Below, in pieces: positions 39,632 through 48,398 of a DNA stretch of 64,000 nucleotides (within the stretch, counting starts at the first letter, position 1; each line of letters starts with the position of its first letter). Source of the stretch: an uncultured Devosia sp. (GTDB taxonomy: Bacteria; Pseudomonadota; Alphaproteobacteria; Rhizobiales; Devosiaceae); contig NZ_CAUQDV010000001.1 of assembly GCF_963517015.1 (NCBI RefSeq), positions 1,556,001-1,620,000 of the forward strand. Reading direction: 5' to 3'. The notes beneath the pieces are model-generated. The model saw nothing but the letters and a program-made list of their open reading frames with translations. It made no database searches and had not been told where the DNA came from. Made by a program: the position numbers and the translations under genes.

Positions 39632-41641
39632 ATGAAACCTGAACTGGTCCCCGGCGGGGGCAGTATCGAGAAGCTCGGCGCCACCGTCACTGCCGAAGGC
39701 GTCAATTTCGCTGTCTATTCGGAAAGCGCCACCAATATCTGGGTGTCGGTTTTCGACGAGCAGGACCAGGAAATCGACAGGTTCGAACTGGACGTGCATC
39801 AGGACCATATAAGGGCCGGCTTGATTGCCGGCCTTGGCGCCGGCACGCGCTACGGCTTGCGGGCCGATGGGCCTTATGATCCGGACCAGGGCTATTTCTT
39901 CGATCCGATGAAACTGCTGGTCGATCCCTATGCCAAGCGGCTCGACCGCGTCTTCGTGCGCTCGCCACGTTTGCGGCTGGATCGCGACGAGGCGGTGGAT
40001 ACGGCGCCGCTGGTGCCCAAGGCAATCGTGACCAGCGACAGCGCGGAGAACATCCTGCCGCGCAAGAAGGCGCCGGGCACATTCTACGAGATGAATGTGC
40101 GCGGCTATACGATGCGCCATCCGAGTGTGCAGGGTCCGCTGCGCGGGACGATTGCAGCGCTGACGACGCAGCGGGTGATCGATCATCTGAAGTATATCGG
40201 TGTCGATACGCTGCAATTGATGCCGACTGCGGCCTGGATCGACGAGGGCCATCTGCCCTCACTGGGGCTGACCAACGCCTGGGGCTATAATCCGGTCGCC
40301 TATTCGGCGGTCGATCCGCGGCTGGCTCCGCGCGGGCCGCACGAACTGCGCAACATGACCGACCTCTATCGCAAGAACGGCATCTCGGTGATCCTCGACG
40401 TGGTCTATAACCATACCGGGGAAGGTGATGCGCAGGGGCCGATGCTGAGCCTGATGGGGCTCGACGCCAAGACCTACTATCGCTTTGTCGAAGTCGACGG
40501 GAAGCAGCATCTGGTCAATGACACCGGCACTGGCAATACGTTGCGCTGTGATCATCCGGCGACGCAGCGGCTGGTGATCGACTCGCTGCGCTACTGGGTC
40601 GAGGAGATGGGCGTGTCCGGTTTCCGCTTCGATCTGGCGACGGTGCTGGGGCGCGATCCGGGCTTCAACCCGAATGCGGAAATGCTGCAGAAGATCAAGG
40701 CCGACCCGGTGCTGAGCCAGTGTATCCTTGTGGCAGAACCCTGGGATCCGGGTCCCGGCGGCTATGCGCTCGGGCAGTTCGGCAAGGAATTCAAGGAACA
40801 CAACGACACCTATCGCGACGACATCCGGGAATTCTGGCGCGGTGAGCCGGGGCGGATTGGCGGCTTGGCGGGGAAGGTGGCCGGGTCGGCGGAAATCTTC
40901 GACAATTCGGGCCGCAAGCCCAGCCATGGCGTCAACATGCTGGCTGTGCATGACGGGTTCACGCTCCGTGATCTGGTCAGCTATCAGGACAAGCACAACG
41001 AGGCCAATGGCGAGAACAACAACGACGGCCACAACCACAATGCCTCGTGGAACTGCGGCGCCGAAGGCGAGACCGAGGACGAGGGCATTGTCGCGGCGCG
41101 CAAGCGGGACGTGCGGGCCCTGCTGGCGACGCTGTTCATGTCGCGTGGCGTTCCGCTACTGCAACAGGGCGATGAAATGTTCCGCACCCAGCAGGGTAAT
41201 AACAATGCCTATGCGCAGGACAATGAAATCACCTGGCTCGACTGGGAAGGCGCCGATGGCGATCTGGTCGATTTTGTCGCTGCCGTGAATACGTTCCGCA
41301 AGGAGCATGTGGCTTTGACACATGACCATTTCCTGACCGGTCAGGACAAGAATGGCGTGCGCGACGTGGTGTGGCTGCACCCGGATGGCCGTGAGATGAA
41401 CGAGGGCGACTGGGGCGATGCCAGCGCGTCGGTTCTCGGCATGCAGTTGACGCACAAGGACGACCAGGTGCTGGTGTGGTTCAACCGTCGAGCCGAACCC
41501 GTGGTGGCGCGCCTGCCTGAAGGCGAATGGGCCGTCGGCATCCTCTCTGATGGTACGGCCGAGGTTGCCATTGCCGATGGCACAGCGACGCTGGTGCCGC
41601 GCTCGGTGGTTGCCCTGATCCGACCGGCGCCCGCGGCATGA
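39632..41641 (+). CDS. glgX: Glycogen debranching enzyme
   Basis: A 669-aa GH13_11 isoamylase-type enzyme that removes limit-dextrin branches. A CBM48-like N-terminus (VNFAVYSESATNIWVSVFDE) precedes the barrel: DVVYNHTGEGD, GFRFDLATVLGRD (nucleophile Asp), LVAEPWDPGPGGY (acid Glu) and NMLAVHDGFTLRDLVSY. ATG 39632 is chosen because the longer frame from 39491 lies within pgm and lacks family sequence. Starts 13 nt after pgm. Confidence 0.96.
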   Translation: MKPELVPGGGSIEKLGATVTAEGVNFAVYSESATNIWVSVFDEQDQEIDRFELDVHQDHIRAGLIAGLGAGTRYGLRADGPYDPDQGYFFDPMKLLVDPYAKRLDRVFVRSPRLRLDRDEAVDTAPLVPKAIVTSDSAENILPRKKAPGTFYEMNVRGYTMRHPSVQGPLRGTIAALTTQRVIDHLKYIGVDTLQLMPTAAWIDEGHLPSLGLTNAWGYNPVAYSAVDPRLAPRGPHELRNMTDLYRKNGISVILDVVYNHTGEGDAQGPMLSLMGLDAKTYYRFVEVDGKQHLVNDTGTGNTLRCDHPATQRLVIDSLRYWVEEMGVSGFRFDLATVLGRDPGFNPNAEMLQKIKADPVLSQCILVAEPWDPGPGGYALGQFGKEFKEHNDTYRDDIREFWRGEPGRIGGLAGKVAGSAEIFDNSGRKPSHGVNMLAVHDGFTLRDLVSYQDKHNEANGENNNDGHNHNASWNCGAEGETEDEGIVAARKRDVRALLATLFMSRGVPLLQQGDEMFRTQQGNNNAYAQDNEITWLDWEGADGDLVDFVAAVNTFRKEHVALTHDHFLTGQDKNGVRDVVWLHPDGREMNEGDWGDASASVLGMQLTHKDDQVLVWFNRRAEPVVARLPEGEWAVGILSDGTAEVAIADGTATLVPRSVVALIRPAPAA

Positions 41642-42369
41642 TCATCGCGCAGGTCAGCGACATCCATGCCAATGGCGGCGAGGATGCGCTGGCCCGCTTC
41701 GATCGCGTGCTGGATTGGCTGAGGCCGATGAAGCCGGATGCGGTGATCGTCAGCGGCGATCTCGTCGAGGACGACAGCGCTGAGAGCTATCGTGCGGTTC
41801 GCAACAGTTTGGAGGGCGCGCAGGCGCCCTTTTTCGTTGTGCCGGGCAATGCCGATGATGTGCCGACGATGCGCAGAGCCTTTGCCGATCGGTTCGGCTG
41901 GGGCGAGGGTGATCGGCTCAACGTGGTGGGCGATCTCGGCGCGCTCAGGGTCATCGGGCTCGACGTGACGGTGGAGGGGCGCGGCCATGGTGACGCGGCG
42001 CCTGTGCTGGACTGGCTGGGCGAACAGCTCAATACGGGTGGAGCGCCGGCGCTGATTTTCCTGCATCAGCATCCGTTCATGTGCGGGATCGACAATGCGG
42101 ATCGCAACCATTGCTTCAGCCAGGAAGAGCTGTCGCTGGTGATTGGCACGGCGCGCGATATGGTCATCGGCGTCACTTGCGGGCATGTGCACCGGCCCCT
42201 GTTCACCCGCTTTGCCGGACTTCCGGCGACGATGGCGCCACCGGTGACTTGGGCCAATCGGCTGTCGCTGGATGGCAAGGTGCCCAGAGATGTGGATGAC
42301 CGCCCGGGCTTGCTGCTGCATCACTCGCACGAGACGCGGCTGGTGACGCATGTGGTGGCTGTGCCCTAA
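41638..42369 (+). CDS. Calcineurin-like metallophosphoesterase (CpdA-like)
   Basis: A 243-aa dinuclear-metal phosphoesterase: AQVSDIHAN, VIVSGDLVED, VVPGNADDVPT (Asp/His metal loop with N-A-D), LHQHPF and CGHVHRPLF. This is the cyclic-nucleotide phosphodiesterase (CpdA) type. ATG 41638 overlaps the glgX stop, so it is the last gene of the glycogen operon. Whether it acts on cAMP, a sugar phosphate or another substrate is unknown. Converges with the GNAT gene (ends overlap 4 nt). Confidence 0.88.
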   Translation: MIIAQVSDIHANGGEDALARFDRVLDWLRPMKPDAVIVSGDLVEDDSAESYRAVRNSLEGAQAPFFVVPGNADDVPTMRRAFADRFGWGEGDRLNVVGDLGALRVIGLDVTVEGRGHGDAAPVLDWLGEQLNTGGAPALIFLHQHPFMCGIDNADRNHCFSQEELSLVIGTARDMVIGVTCGHVHRPLFTRFAGLPATMAPPVTWANRLSLDGKVPRDVDDRPGLLLHHSHETRLVTHVVAVP

Positions 42370-42830
42370 AGCGGGACCTCGACCATGCCGACCCGGTGAT
42401 AGAGACGGCGGGCGTTTTCGTTTGCTGACATGACCTTCAAATCGACATGGAGCAGTCCGCGCCGGCGGAAGGCATTGAATGCAGTGGCCAAAAGGGCCTC
42501 GGCAATGCCCCTGCCGCGCCACGCCGGGGCGACCGCCAAGTCCTTGATGAAGCCGGAATTCCAGCAAAGAGCGAGGCCGATGGGCTGGTCGTTATGGTCG
42601 GCAGCGATCAAAAGGAGTGCGGGATCGTATTCATCGTCGCCGCTGATGGCAGGCCACCATTGCTCGAAGGCCGGAACGCTGCCGAAGCCATTGCCGTATG
42701 CGTCGGCGAGGAGCGCGTGGAGCTTTTCGGGATCCGTGATGGCCAGAGGCCGCAGCAAGACGCCAGCATGCTGGACGATTTCCTGCTGTTTGCTGCTCAG
42801 ATGCTTGCGCAGGCGGATGACGTCGCCCAA
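42366..42830 (-). CDS. GNAT-family N-acetyltransferase
   Basis: A 154-aa protein with the acetyl-CoA loop IKDLAVAPAWRGRGIAEALL (R-G-R-G-I-A) and the C-terminal LKVMSANENARRLYHRVGM block. The substrate is unknown. It is 6 nt downstream of ureG on the same strand, so it ends the ureE-ureF-ureG transcript. Confidence 0.85.
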   Translation of the reverse strand: MGDVIRLRKHLSSKQQEIVQHAGVLLRPLAITDPEKLHALLADAYGNGFGSVPAFEQWWPAISGDDEYDPALLLIAADHNDQPIGLALCWNSGFIKDLAVAPAWRGRGIAEALLATAFNAFRRRGLLHVDLKVMSANENARRLYHRVGMVEVPL

Positions 42831-42836
42831 TCGCGG

Positions 42837-43469
42837 CTACTCGGCAGCCACGACATCAACAAAACCACCAGTCCGCTCGATCCAGGCGATGATCTGATCG
42901 ATATTTTCGCGGCGGAGCATGTCGGTGAAGACATAGGGGCGGCCGTCGCGCACCTTTTGGGTGTCGCTTTCCATCACTTCGAGGCTGGCGCCGACATAGG
43001 GGGCGAGGTCGGTATGGGTGATGACGAGCAGGTCGGAGCGCGAAATGGCAGGGCCGCCCTTGCGCGGGATCTTTTCGCCTTGGGCGACGGAGATCACATA
43101 GATGGTGATATCGGCCAGGTCGGGCGAAAAAGTAGCCGCCAGATTGTCGCCGCCGCTCTCGATCAGGATGATGTCGAGATCGGGGAATTTGCGATTGAGA
43201 TCGTCGATGGCCGCGAGATTGAGCGAGGCGTCTTCGCGAATGGCGGTGTGGGGGCATCCGCCGGTTTCGACGCCGACAATGCGGTCTTCGGAAATGGCCT
43301 GGACGCGAGCGAGGATCAGTGCGTCCTCGCGGGTGTAAATGTCATTGGTAACCACGGCCATGGAATAGCGGTCGCGCATGGCCTTGAGCAGCATTTCGCA
43401 GAGCGTGGTCTTTCCGGAGCCGACGGGGCCGCCGATGCCGATCCTCAGAGGTCCGTTCAGTGACTTCAT
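42837..43469 (-). CDS. ureG: Urease accessory GTPase UreG
   Basis: A 210-aa SIMIBI GTPase that delivers nickel to urease. P-loop GIGGPVGSGKTTL, the nickel-binding CPH in VGVETGGCPHTAIRED, IILIESGGDNLAATF and the guanine-specificity region THTDLAPYVGASL are intact. It lies directly after the DUF3995 gene. Confidence 0.98.
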   Translation of the reverse strand: MKSLNGPLRIGIGGPVGSGKTTLCEMLLKAMRDRYSMAVVTNDIYTREDALILARVQAISEDRIVGVETGGCPHTAIREDASLNLAAIDDLNRKFPDLDIILIESGGDNLAATFSPDLADITIYVISVAQGEKIPRKGGPAISRSDLLVITHTDLAPYVGASLEVMESDTQKVRDGRPYVFTDMLRRENIDQIIAWIERTGGFVDVVAAE

Positions 43470-43898
43470 TTACATCCTCATCAGGTCGAGTGCGACAAAG
43501 CCGGCGCCGAGAAACAGGCAGATCGGCGAATAGACGCGGGCGTCGTTGAGACGGAAATTGGGCTCGGGGAATTGGCGTGCCCACCACGGCGTGTAGCCGG
43601 CAATGCCGCGGGCGAGGAAGACGAGGGCGCAGGCCCAGCCCGCGATGGACAGCAGCGGGCCACCGCTTTCGGGCGAGCCCATGGCTACGGCAATGAACAG
43701 GGCGATGGCGAGGAAGACGGCGACGCCGAAGGAGGTGAGGCGGGGCGGCATGCGCTCGACGCCTGGGGTGCCGACCACAGTCTGGGCGAGGAGCTTTTCA
43801 TTGCGGATGGGCCAGCTGAAGCCGAAGGCCCAGGCGAAATGGGCCACGCTGACGGCCAACAGGATGATGAACATGAACGAAATGATCGCGGTGCTCAT
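43470..43898 (-). CDS. DUF3995 membrane protein in the urease cluster
   Basis: A 142-aa protein with four hydrophobic helices (IISFMFIILLAVSVAHFAWA; LTSFGVAVFLAIALFIAVAM; SIAGWACALVFLARGIAGYT; CLFLGAGFVALDLM) and the TVVGTPGVERMPP loop typical of DUF3995. It overlaps ureF (ATGA) and abuts ureG. Its position suggests a part in nickel or urea metabolism, but no function is known. Confidence 0.75.
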   Translation of the reverse strand: MSTAIISFMFIILLAVSVAHFAWAFGFSWPIRNEKLLAQTVVGTPGVERMPPRLTSFGVAVFLAIALFIAVAMGSPESGGPLLSIAGWACALVFLARGIAGYTPWWARQFPEPNFRLNDARVYSPICLFLGAGFVALDLMRM

Positions 43899-44557
43899 GA
43901 GCGGAAGATTCTCGTGGTCTGGGTTTCGTGGGCCATCTGGGCGATGTCAGCGGCATAGGCTACCGAGCCGATATCGTCCAGCGCAGCGTTCTGGCACAGG
44001 GTGGCCATGGATTGAATGGCTGTTTCCAGCGCGGCCATGATGGCGAGGCCGTCGGATTGGCCGATCGGCACGAGGCGGACGGCGACCGAGATCTGGGTAT
44101 GGACCGCGGCGGTGAGCCAGGCCAGGAGGGCGTCGCCGAGGTCGATATCGTGACCCGCGGCAATGGTGCCGACGGCGACGGGATAGGGGCAGGGCGCCGG
44201 CAAGTTGGCAAGGACAGGGGTCGGCCAGGCCTTGGCGGCGCTGGCAAAGGCATTGCCGGTAATGGTGGTTTCGTCATGGCGCTCGCGGGCGGGCGAGAGG
44301 GCGAGGATCAGGTCGGCGAGTTCGGACAGGGCAGCGGGGTCGCGCGCGGCGCGGTGTGCATGGGCAAGGATGATAGCATCGGTGCGAAGGCCGCCGTGCT
44401 CCAGATTGCCGGCAATCCAGTCCTGGGTGGTCTGGCGATCATGCACGGTGCGGGTCGTGATGGCAGTTTCGAGGCCGGCGGACCAGGCAAAGGCTCCGAC
44501 CGGAAAGGCCGGAGAGAGCCAGGTCAGCAGCTTTTGCAGTGCGCGGCTATCGGTCAT
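43895..44557 (-). CDS. ureF: Urease accessory protein UreF
   Basis: A 220-aa all-helical protein. WLSPAFPVGAFAWSAGLETA near the N-terminus is the UreF signature (SP..P.G.F..S.GLE). UreF bridges UreD-bound apo-urease and UreG and gates nickel insertion. Both ends overlap neighbours by ATGA. Confidence 0.95.
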   Translation of the reverse strand: MTDSRALQKLLTWLSPAFPVGAFAWSAGLETAITTRTVHDRQTTQDWIAGNLEHGGLRTDAIILAHAHRAARDPAALSELADLILALSPARERHDETTITGNAFASAAKAWPTPVLANLPAPCPYPVAVGTIAAGHDIDLGDALLAWLTAAVHTQISVAVRLVPIGQSDGLAIMAALETAIQSMATLCQNAALDDIGSVAYAADIAQMAHETQTTRIFRS

Positions 44558-45024
44558 CGGGCGATGAGGGCGTGCGGCTGATCGGCGTGGGCGTGGCTGT
44601 GGTAGGCGCCATGCTCGGCATTGAAGGCTTCGGCGACATTGGTGACAGTAGCGCCAAGGCCTTCCAGCATGGTTTTGAGCACATGGTCGCGCTTGATCAG
44701 GATGCGGCTTTCTTCAAGCTGGGCGGAGGTATGGCGATTGCCGATATGCCAAGCCAAGCGGATGAGATGGGCAGTGTCGCGGGCGCGGATTTCGTAGAGC
44801 AGTTCCTCGGCGGCGATGATGCCGACGAGGCGGCCGTCTTCGAGTTCGAGGGCGCTGCCGTGCTCCAGGGTCAGCGTCTGGGGAAAGTCGAGCAGGATTT
44901 CGTCGCCATGCTTGAGACGCAGCAGTTTGCGCCTGAGGCGGCGTTCGCTGTGTTCAAGGGTCACGGTATCGTAGGGGACGCCCCGGTCGTGGTCGGGCGA
45001 AAAGATGGTCAGGGCGCGCAGCAT
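44554..45024 (-). CDS. ureE: Urease nickel metallochaperone UreE
   Basis: A 156-aa protein: N-terminal LTLEHSERRLRRKLLRLKHG peptide-binding domain (R-R-K), DTAHLIRLAWHIGNRH with the metal-binding His, and a His-rich tail (HGAYHSHAHADQPH). It carries nickel to UreG. ATG 45024 (MLRALTIF) is preferred over 45069, which adds 15 unrelated residues. Confidence 0.95.
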   Translation of the reverse strand: MLRALTIFSPDHDRGVPYDTVTLEHSERRLRRKLLRLKHGDEILLDFPQTLTLEHGSALELEDGRLVGIIAAEELLYEIRARDTAHLIRLAWHIGNRHTSAQLEESRILIKRDHVLKTMLEGLGATVTNVAEAFNAEHGAYHSHAHADQPHALIAR

Positions 45025-45093
45025 GGGCAAAGACGTCTCGAAGAAGCAGTGCTCTGCGAGACTAACCAAAGCAGGAGCAATCCGACAGGAAAA

Positions 45094-45474
45094 TCAGGGC
45101 GTGTTGACGGCTTCCGAACAGGTCAAAACCGCTTCGGCATCGTCGCCCAGCGTGGTGTCGAAGAGGCTGGCTTCGGAGCCTTGCGTCCACCATTGCCATT
45201 TGCCCGAGGCGTAGCGGGCGCCGGAGGCGGAGAGGATGGAAGCAAAGACCAGTTCCTCGGGCTCCTCGGCGACGGGGACGAGGGCCAGGAAGTTTGGCGC
45301 CGCGTTGATATAGGTGACGGCGAGCGGGGTTTCGGCGCCACAATCATAGGTCATGACATGGCGCTGGAAGTCGCGGTCGCTGCTCAGCTGAAGCTGCAGC
45401 GTGGTCTGGGCGGCGCTGGCGGCAGAGCAGAGGAGCAGGGTTGCGGCGATGGCGGCTGGAATGATGCGACTCAA
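45094..45474 (-). CDS. MliC-family lysozyme inhibitor-like exported protein
   Basis: A 126-aa protein with a signal peptide (AIAATLLLCSAASAAQ). The mature part follows the MliC pattern: YDCGAETPLAVTYIN, ILSASGARYASGKWQWW, then an A-x-L strand and a late Cys that can pair with the first. MliC proteins inhibit c-type lysozyme. It is 69 nt upstream of ureE and probably unrelated to urease. Confidence 0.78.
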   Translation of the reverse strand: MSRIIPAAIAATLLLCSAASAAQTTLQLQLSSDRDFQRHVMTYDCGAETPLAVTYINAAPNFLALVPVAEEPEELVFASILSASGARYASGKWQWWTQGSEASLFDTTLGDDAEAVLTCSEAVNTP

Positions 45475-45621
45475 TTGCGGATCCCCTCGAGATTTCAGGT
45501 GTCAGATGGTCGAGAAAACATGGTGATGTTGCGGCGAAGGCCGTCACGGAATCTCGATGGGATTGGATAATGCGCCCAAGTGACAGGGACGCGAAGATGG
45601 CGGGCGGACCCGCCACCCAAG

Positions 45622-46071
45622 TCAGGCGAGATAGACCACGCCAAAGGCAAGGATGATGGCCAGGGCGTCCTCGATGAAGGCGGCCGGACGGGTGCCGGCG
45701 CTGATGGCGAGGCGAGCACGGAGTTCGGCGCCCAAGAGGGTTCCGGCGACCGCACCAATGGCGCCGAGCAGTGCACCGATGATCCAGTTGGCCGGCATGA
45801 GCAGGGCACCGGTCAACGCGCCCATGACCACGCGGGCGCCGAACTGCATCGGCACCTTGCGGCTGGGTGTGGTGGGCAGCTGATCGGTGATCAGTTCGAC
45901 GACGGCGACAAGCGATACGATGATGACGGCGATGAGCGTGCCGAGGAAGGCGAGTGGCGTGGCGCTGAGATCGATCCAGCCCAGATACGCGCCCCAGGCG
46001 ACGGCCGCGACCGGCGTCATGGCACGCAGGCCGGCGGCGAAGCCGATGAGGATCGCTAGAACGAAGATCAT
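45622..46071 (-). CDS. DUF4126 membrane protein
   Basis: A 149-aa protein with several hydrophobic segments; AILIGFAAGLRAMTPVAAVA and ELITDQLPTTPSRK are the DUF4126 hallmarks (GLR..TP; D.lP..p.R). Function unknown. ATG 46071 is chosen; an upstream frame into the methyltransferase gene is a shadow. Confidence 0.75.
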   Translation of the reverse strand: MIFVLAILIGFAAGLRAMTPVAAVAWGAYLGWIDLSATPLAFLGTLIAVIIVSLVAVVELITDQLPTTPSRKVPMQFGARVVMGALTGALLMPANWIIGALLGAIGAVAGTLLGAELRARLAISAGTRPAAFIEDALAIILAFGVVYLA

Positions 46072-46147
46072 GACGAATACCCCTGATTGCTGCGGCGCAA
46101 TTGCCGCGAGGGGATAGTGACGCGTTCGTGATCGGCCAGCAAGCGGG

Positions 46148-47122
46148 TCAGCGCGCCTGGAGCAGGTAGAGCATGCCGGGAATGGGTTGGCTGCGCTCGT
46201 GGCGGATGGCCGTGGAGAGCTGCTCCAGGACGGCGAGGCCGTGGATGGCGGCGAGGCCTTCGATATAGCCTGGGCTGTGGGCGTAGCGGCCACTGGCGAG
46301 CAGGGCGATGTCCTCGCTGGTGCTGACCTCGATGGAGAGGGCGAACAGGCCCCGCGGTGCGAGGCGGGCGGTCACGGCGGCGAAGGTGGCTTCGAGGGCG
46401 CCGAGATAGACCAGGACGTCGGCGGCGGCGATGGCATCATAGGGGCCGGCAAAGTCTGGGTCGTTGGCCAGTGTGGCGATGAAATCGGCGGCGCGCAGGT
46501 GGCGATAGATGTCGCGTTCGCGGGCCTTGCGGATCATCTGCGGAGCGATGTCCACGCCATCGATGATGGAAATGGTTTCGCTGACAGCGGCCGCGACGAG
46601 GCCGGTGCCGCAACCGAGGTCCAGCAGGCTGGCCGGTGCATGGGGGCGGAGCAGGTCGGCAATGAAGAAGGGTGTGTTGTATCCAAGGTTGCCGGTGAGA
46701 TGGGCGTCGAATTCATCGGCATAGGTGTCGAACAGATCGGCGACGTAGTTGGCTGAGGCGGAGCCGGGTTCGCCGGAGAGGGCCGCGACCATGTGAGCGG
46801 CGTATTTGTCATAGGGCAGGATGGCGAGCGCGGTGCGGAAGGCAGCGAGGGCTTGGGCGTGGTCGCCCAGGGCGAGATGGGCCAGGGCGAGGCCACGATG
46901 GGCCCCGGGATCGCGGGCGCGTATGGCCAGTGCCTGCTCGAAACTAACTTTGGCGTCGGCGGGGTGGCTCGCGGCGAGTTGGGCGCGGCCGAGCTCGAGA
47001 CGCAGATCAAGCGATCCCGGTTCCTGCGCGAGGGCGGTTTGCAGATCGGCAATGGCGCTCGGGGCGTCGCCGTTCTGGATGGCATCGGCGGCGCGGCGGC
47101 GGAGGTCGGACAGGCTGGACAT
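46148..47122 (-). CDS. TPR-containing SAM-dependent methyltransferase
   Basis: A 324-aa protein. Residues 1-110 are three TPR units (AIADLQTALAQEPGSLDLRL, AKVSFEQALAIRARDPGAHR, ALAAFRTALAILPYDKYAAH). Residues 130-320 are a class I methyltransferase: SLLDLGCGTGLVAAAVSE (SAM loop), IDGVDIAPQMIRKARE, YDAIAAADVLVYLG. Substrate unknown; similar proteins modify sugars or peptides. Lies 28 nt after an MFS gene on the same strand. Confidence 0.88.
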   Translation of the reverse strand: MSSLSDLRRRAADAIQNGDAPSAIADLQTALAQEPGSLDLRLELGRAQLAASHPADAKVSFEQALAIRARDPGAHRGLALAHLALGDHAQALAAFRTALAILPYDKYAAHMVAALSGEPGSASANYVADLFDTYADEFDAHLTGNLGYNTPFFIADLLRPHAPASLLDLGCGTGLVAAAVSETISIIDGVDIAPQMIRKARERDIYRHLRAADFIATLANDPDFAGPYDAIAAADVLVYLGALEATFAAVTARLAPRGLFALSIEVSTSEDIALLASGRYAHSPGYIEGLAAIHGLAVLEQLSTAIRHERSQPIPGMLYLLQAR

Positions 47123-47149
47123 GGTGGTGCTATAGCGGCTGCGGCGCCG

Positions 47150-48328
47150 CTAGGCCATGCGGCGTTGCAGGAGAAAGAGCGCGACGAGGCACAGCAGGGC
47201 AAAGCTTGAGAGGCCCAGAGCGAGCAGCAGGGCGGTTTCGGCACCGGCCGAGCTGAGGATGGCGGCAAAGATGGGCGGCGCCGCTGCAAATGAGAGATTG
47301 AGCGGGACAGCCAGTCGCGCCGAGGCCCGGGCATAGGCATCGGACGGGAATATCTCGAGTGGCAGGGTGGCGCGGGCGACGGCCGTGGCGCCACCGGCCA
47401 ATCCGTAGAGGCAGGCAAAAAGCGCCGCCATGGGAAAGCCGTTGGTGAAGAACAGGAGGGCGAAGCTGGCGGGAAAGAGCAGGCTGGTGACCAGGGCGGT
47501 GGCGAGGCCTGACCAGTGTTTGCTGCCGAGAAAATCGACCAGTCGCGCGGCCAGTTGCGCAATTCCAATCAGGGCGGCCGCGGCAATGGCGTCGGCGTGT
47601 GTGAGGCCGCGGGCTTCGAAGAGAATAATGATGGTGAGCGAGAAGCCCCAGGTGACAAAGCCATTGGCGGCAAAGGTCGCTGCAAGGAGGGCGAAGCGGG
47701 GTATGTCGATCCGGCTTCGTGCGGTGGTCTGGGCATGCGCTGCGGGCTGCCGAGGATGGCGCGCGAGCACGAGCCAATGCAGGGGGAGACAGACGACAAG
47801 CAGCTGCGCGGCATAAAAGAGCGTCGTCGGGCGCCACGTCCATTGCGCCTGGAGAATGCCGGTGACGGGCCACATCAGGGTGGAGGTGAGGCCACCGGCC
47901 AGCATCAGCGCGCCGAGCGCCTGGCGCGCCTGCGGGCCGGAGATCTCCTTGACGGCGATCTGGGCGGCGGTGGTGAGCATGCAGGCGCCGGCGAGGCCAA
48001 GGATGAACCAGGCCAGGAAATAGATGATGGGATTGGCGGCCAGAGCCAGTATCGTCAGACCCAGGGCACCGATGAGGGAGCCCAAAGCCATAACAGGCCT
48101 CGCTCCGCGGCGTTCAAAGATCGTCGCCAGCCGCCAGGAGATGGCGGCCATGACCACAAGCATGACGGTCGGCCCGGCCATGATGGCGGATATTGGCAGG
48201 CCGATATCGACGCCCATGGCGGGGCCGATGACGGCAGGCAGATTGAAGGTGGCGCCCCAGCTGATGATCTGGGTGATCGACAGGGCCGCGACGACATGGG
48301 TGGTGGGAGAACGGAAAAAGCTTGTCAC
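47150..48328 (-). CDS. MFS transporter
   Basis: A 392-aa protein with about 12 hydrophobic segments. The N-terminal SITQIISWGATFNLPAVIGP resembles MFS members near CynX/NreB-like exporters, and GARPVMALGSLIGALGL is the A-loop. Substrate unknown. It sits between ureC and the methyltransferase gene on the same strand and need not belong to the urease operon. Confidence 0.85.
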   Translation of the reverse strand: MTSFFRSPTTHVVAALSITQIISWGATFNLPAVIGPAMGVDIGLPISAIMAGPTVMLVVMAAISWRLATIFERRGARPVMALGSLIGALGLTILALAANPIIYFLAWFILGLAGACMLTTAAQIAVKEISGPQARQALGALMLAGGLTSTLMWPVTGILQAQWTWRPTTLFYAAQLLVVCLPLHWLVLARHPRQPAAHAQTTARSRIDIPRFALLAATFAANGFVTWGFSLTIIILFEARGLTHADAIAAAALIGIAQLAARLVDFLGSKHWSGLATALVTSLLFPASFALLFFTNGFPMAALFACLYGLAGGATAVARATLPLEIFPSDAYARASARLAVPLNLSFAAAPPIFAAILSSAGAETALLLALGLSSFALLCLVALFLLQRRMA

Positions 48329-48398
48329 GACATCCGGCTAAAATCAGCAAATGCAATTCATTTGCAATGACGCATGTGCGTGACGGACTGGTGACGGA

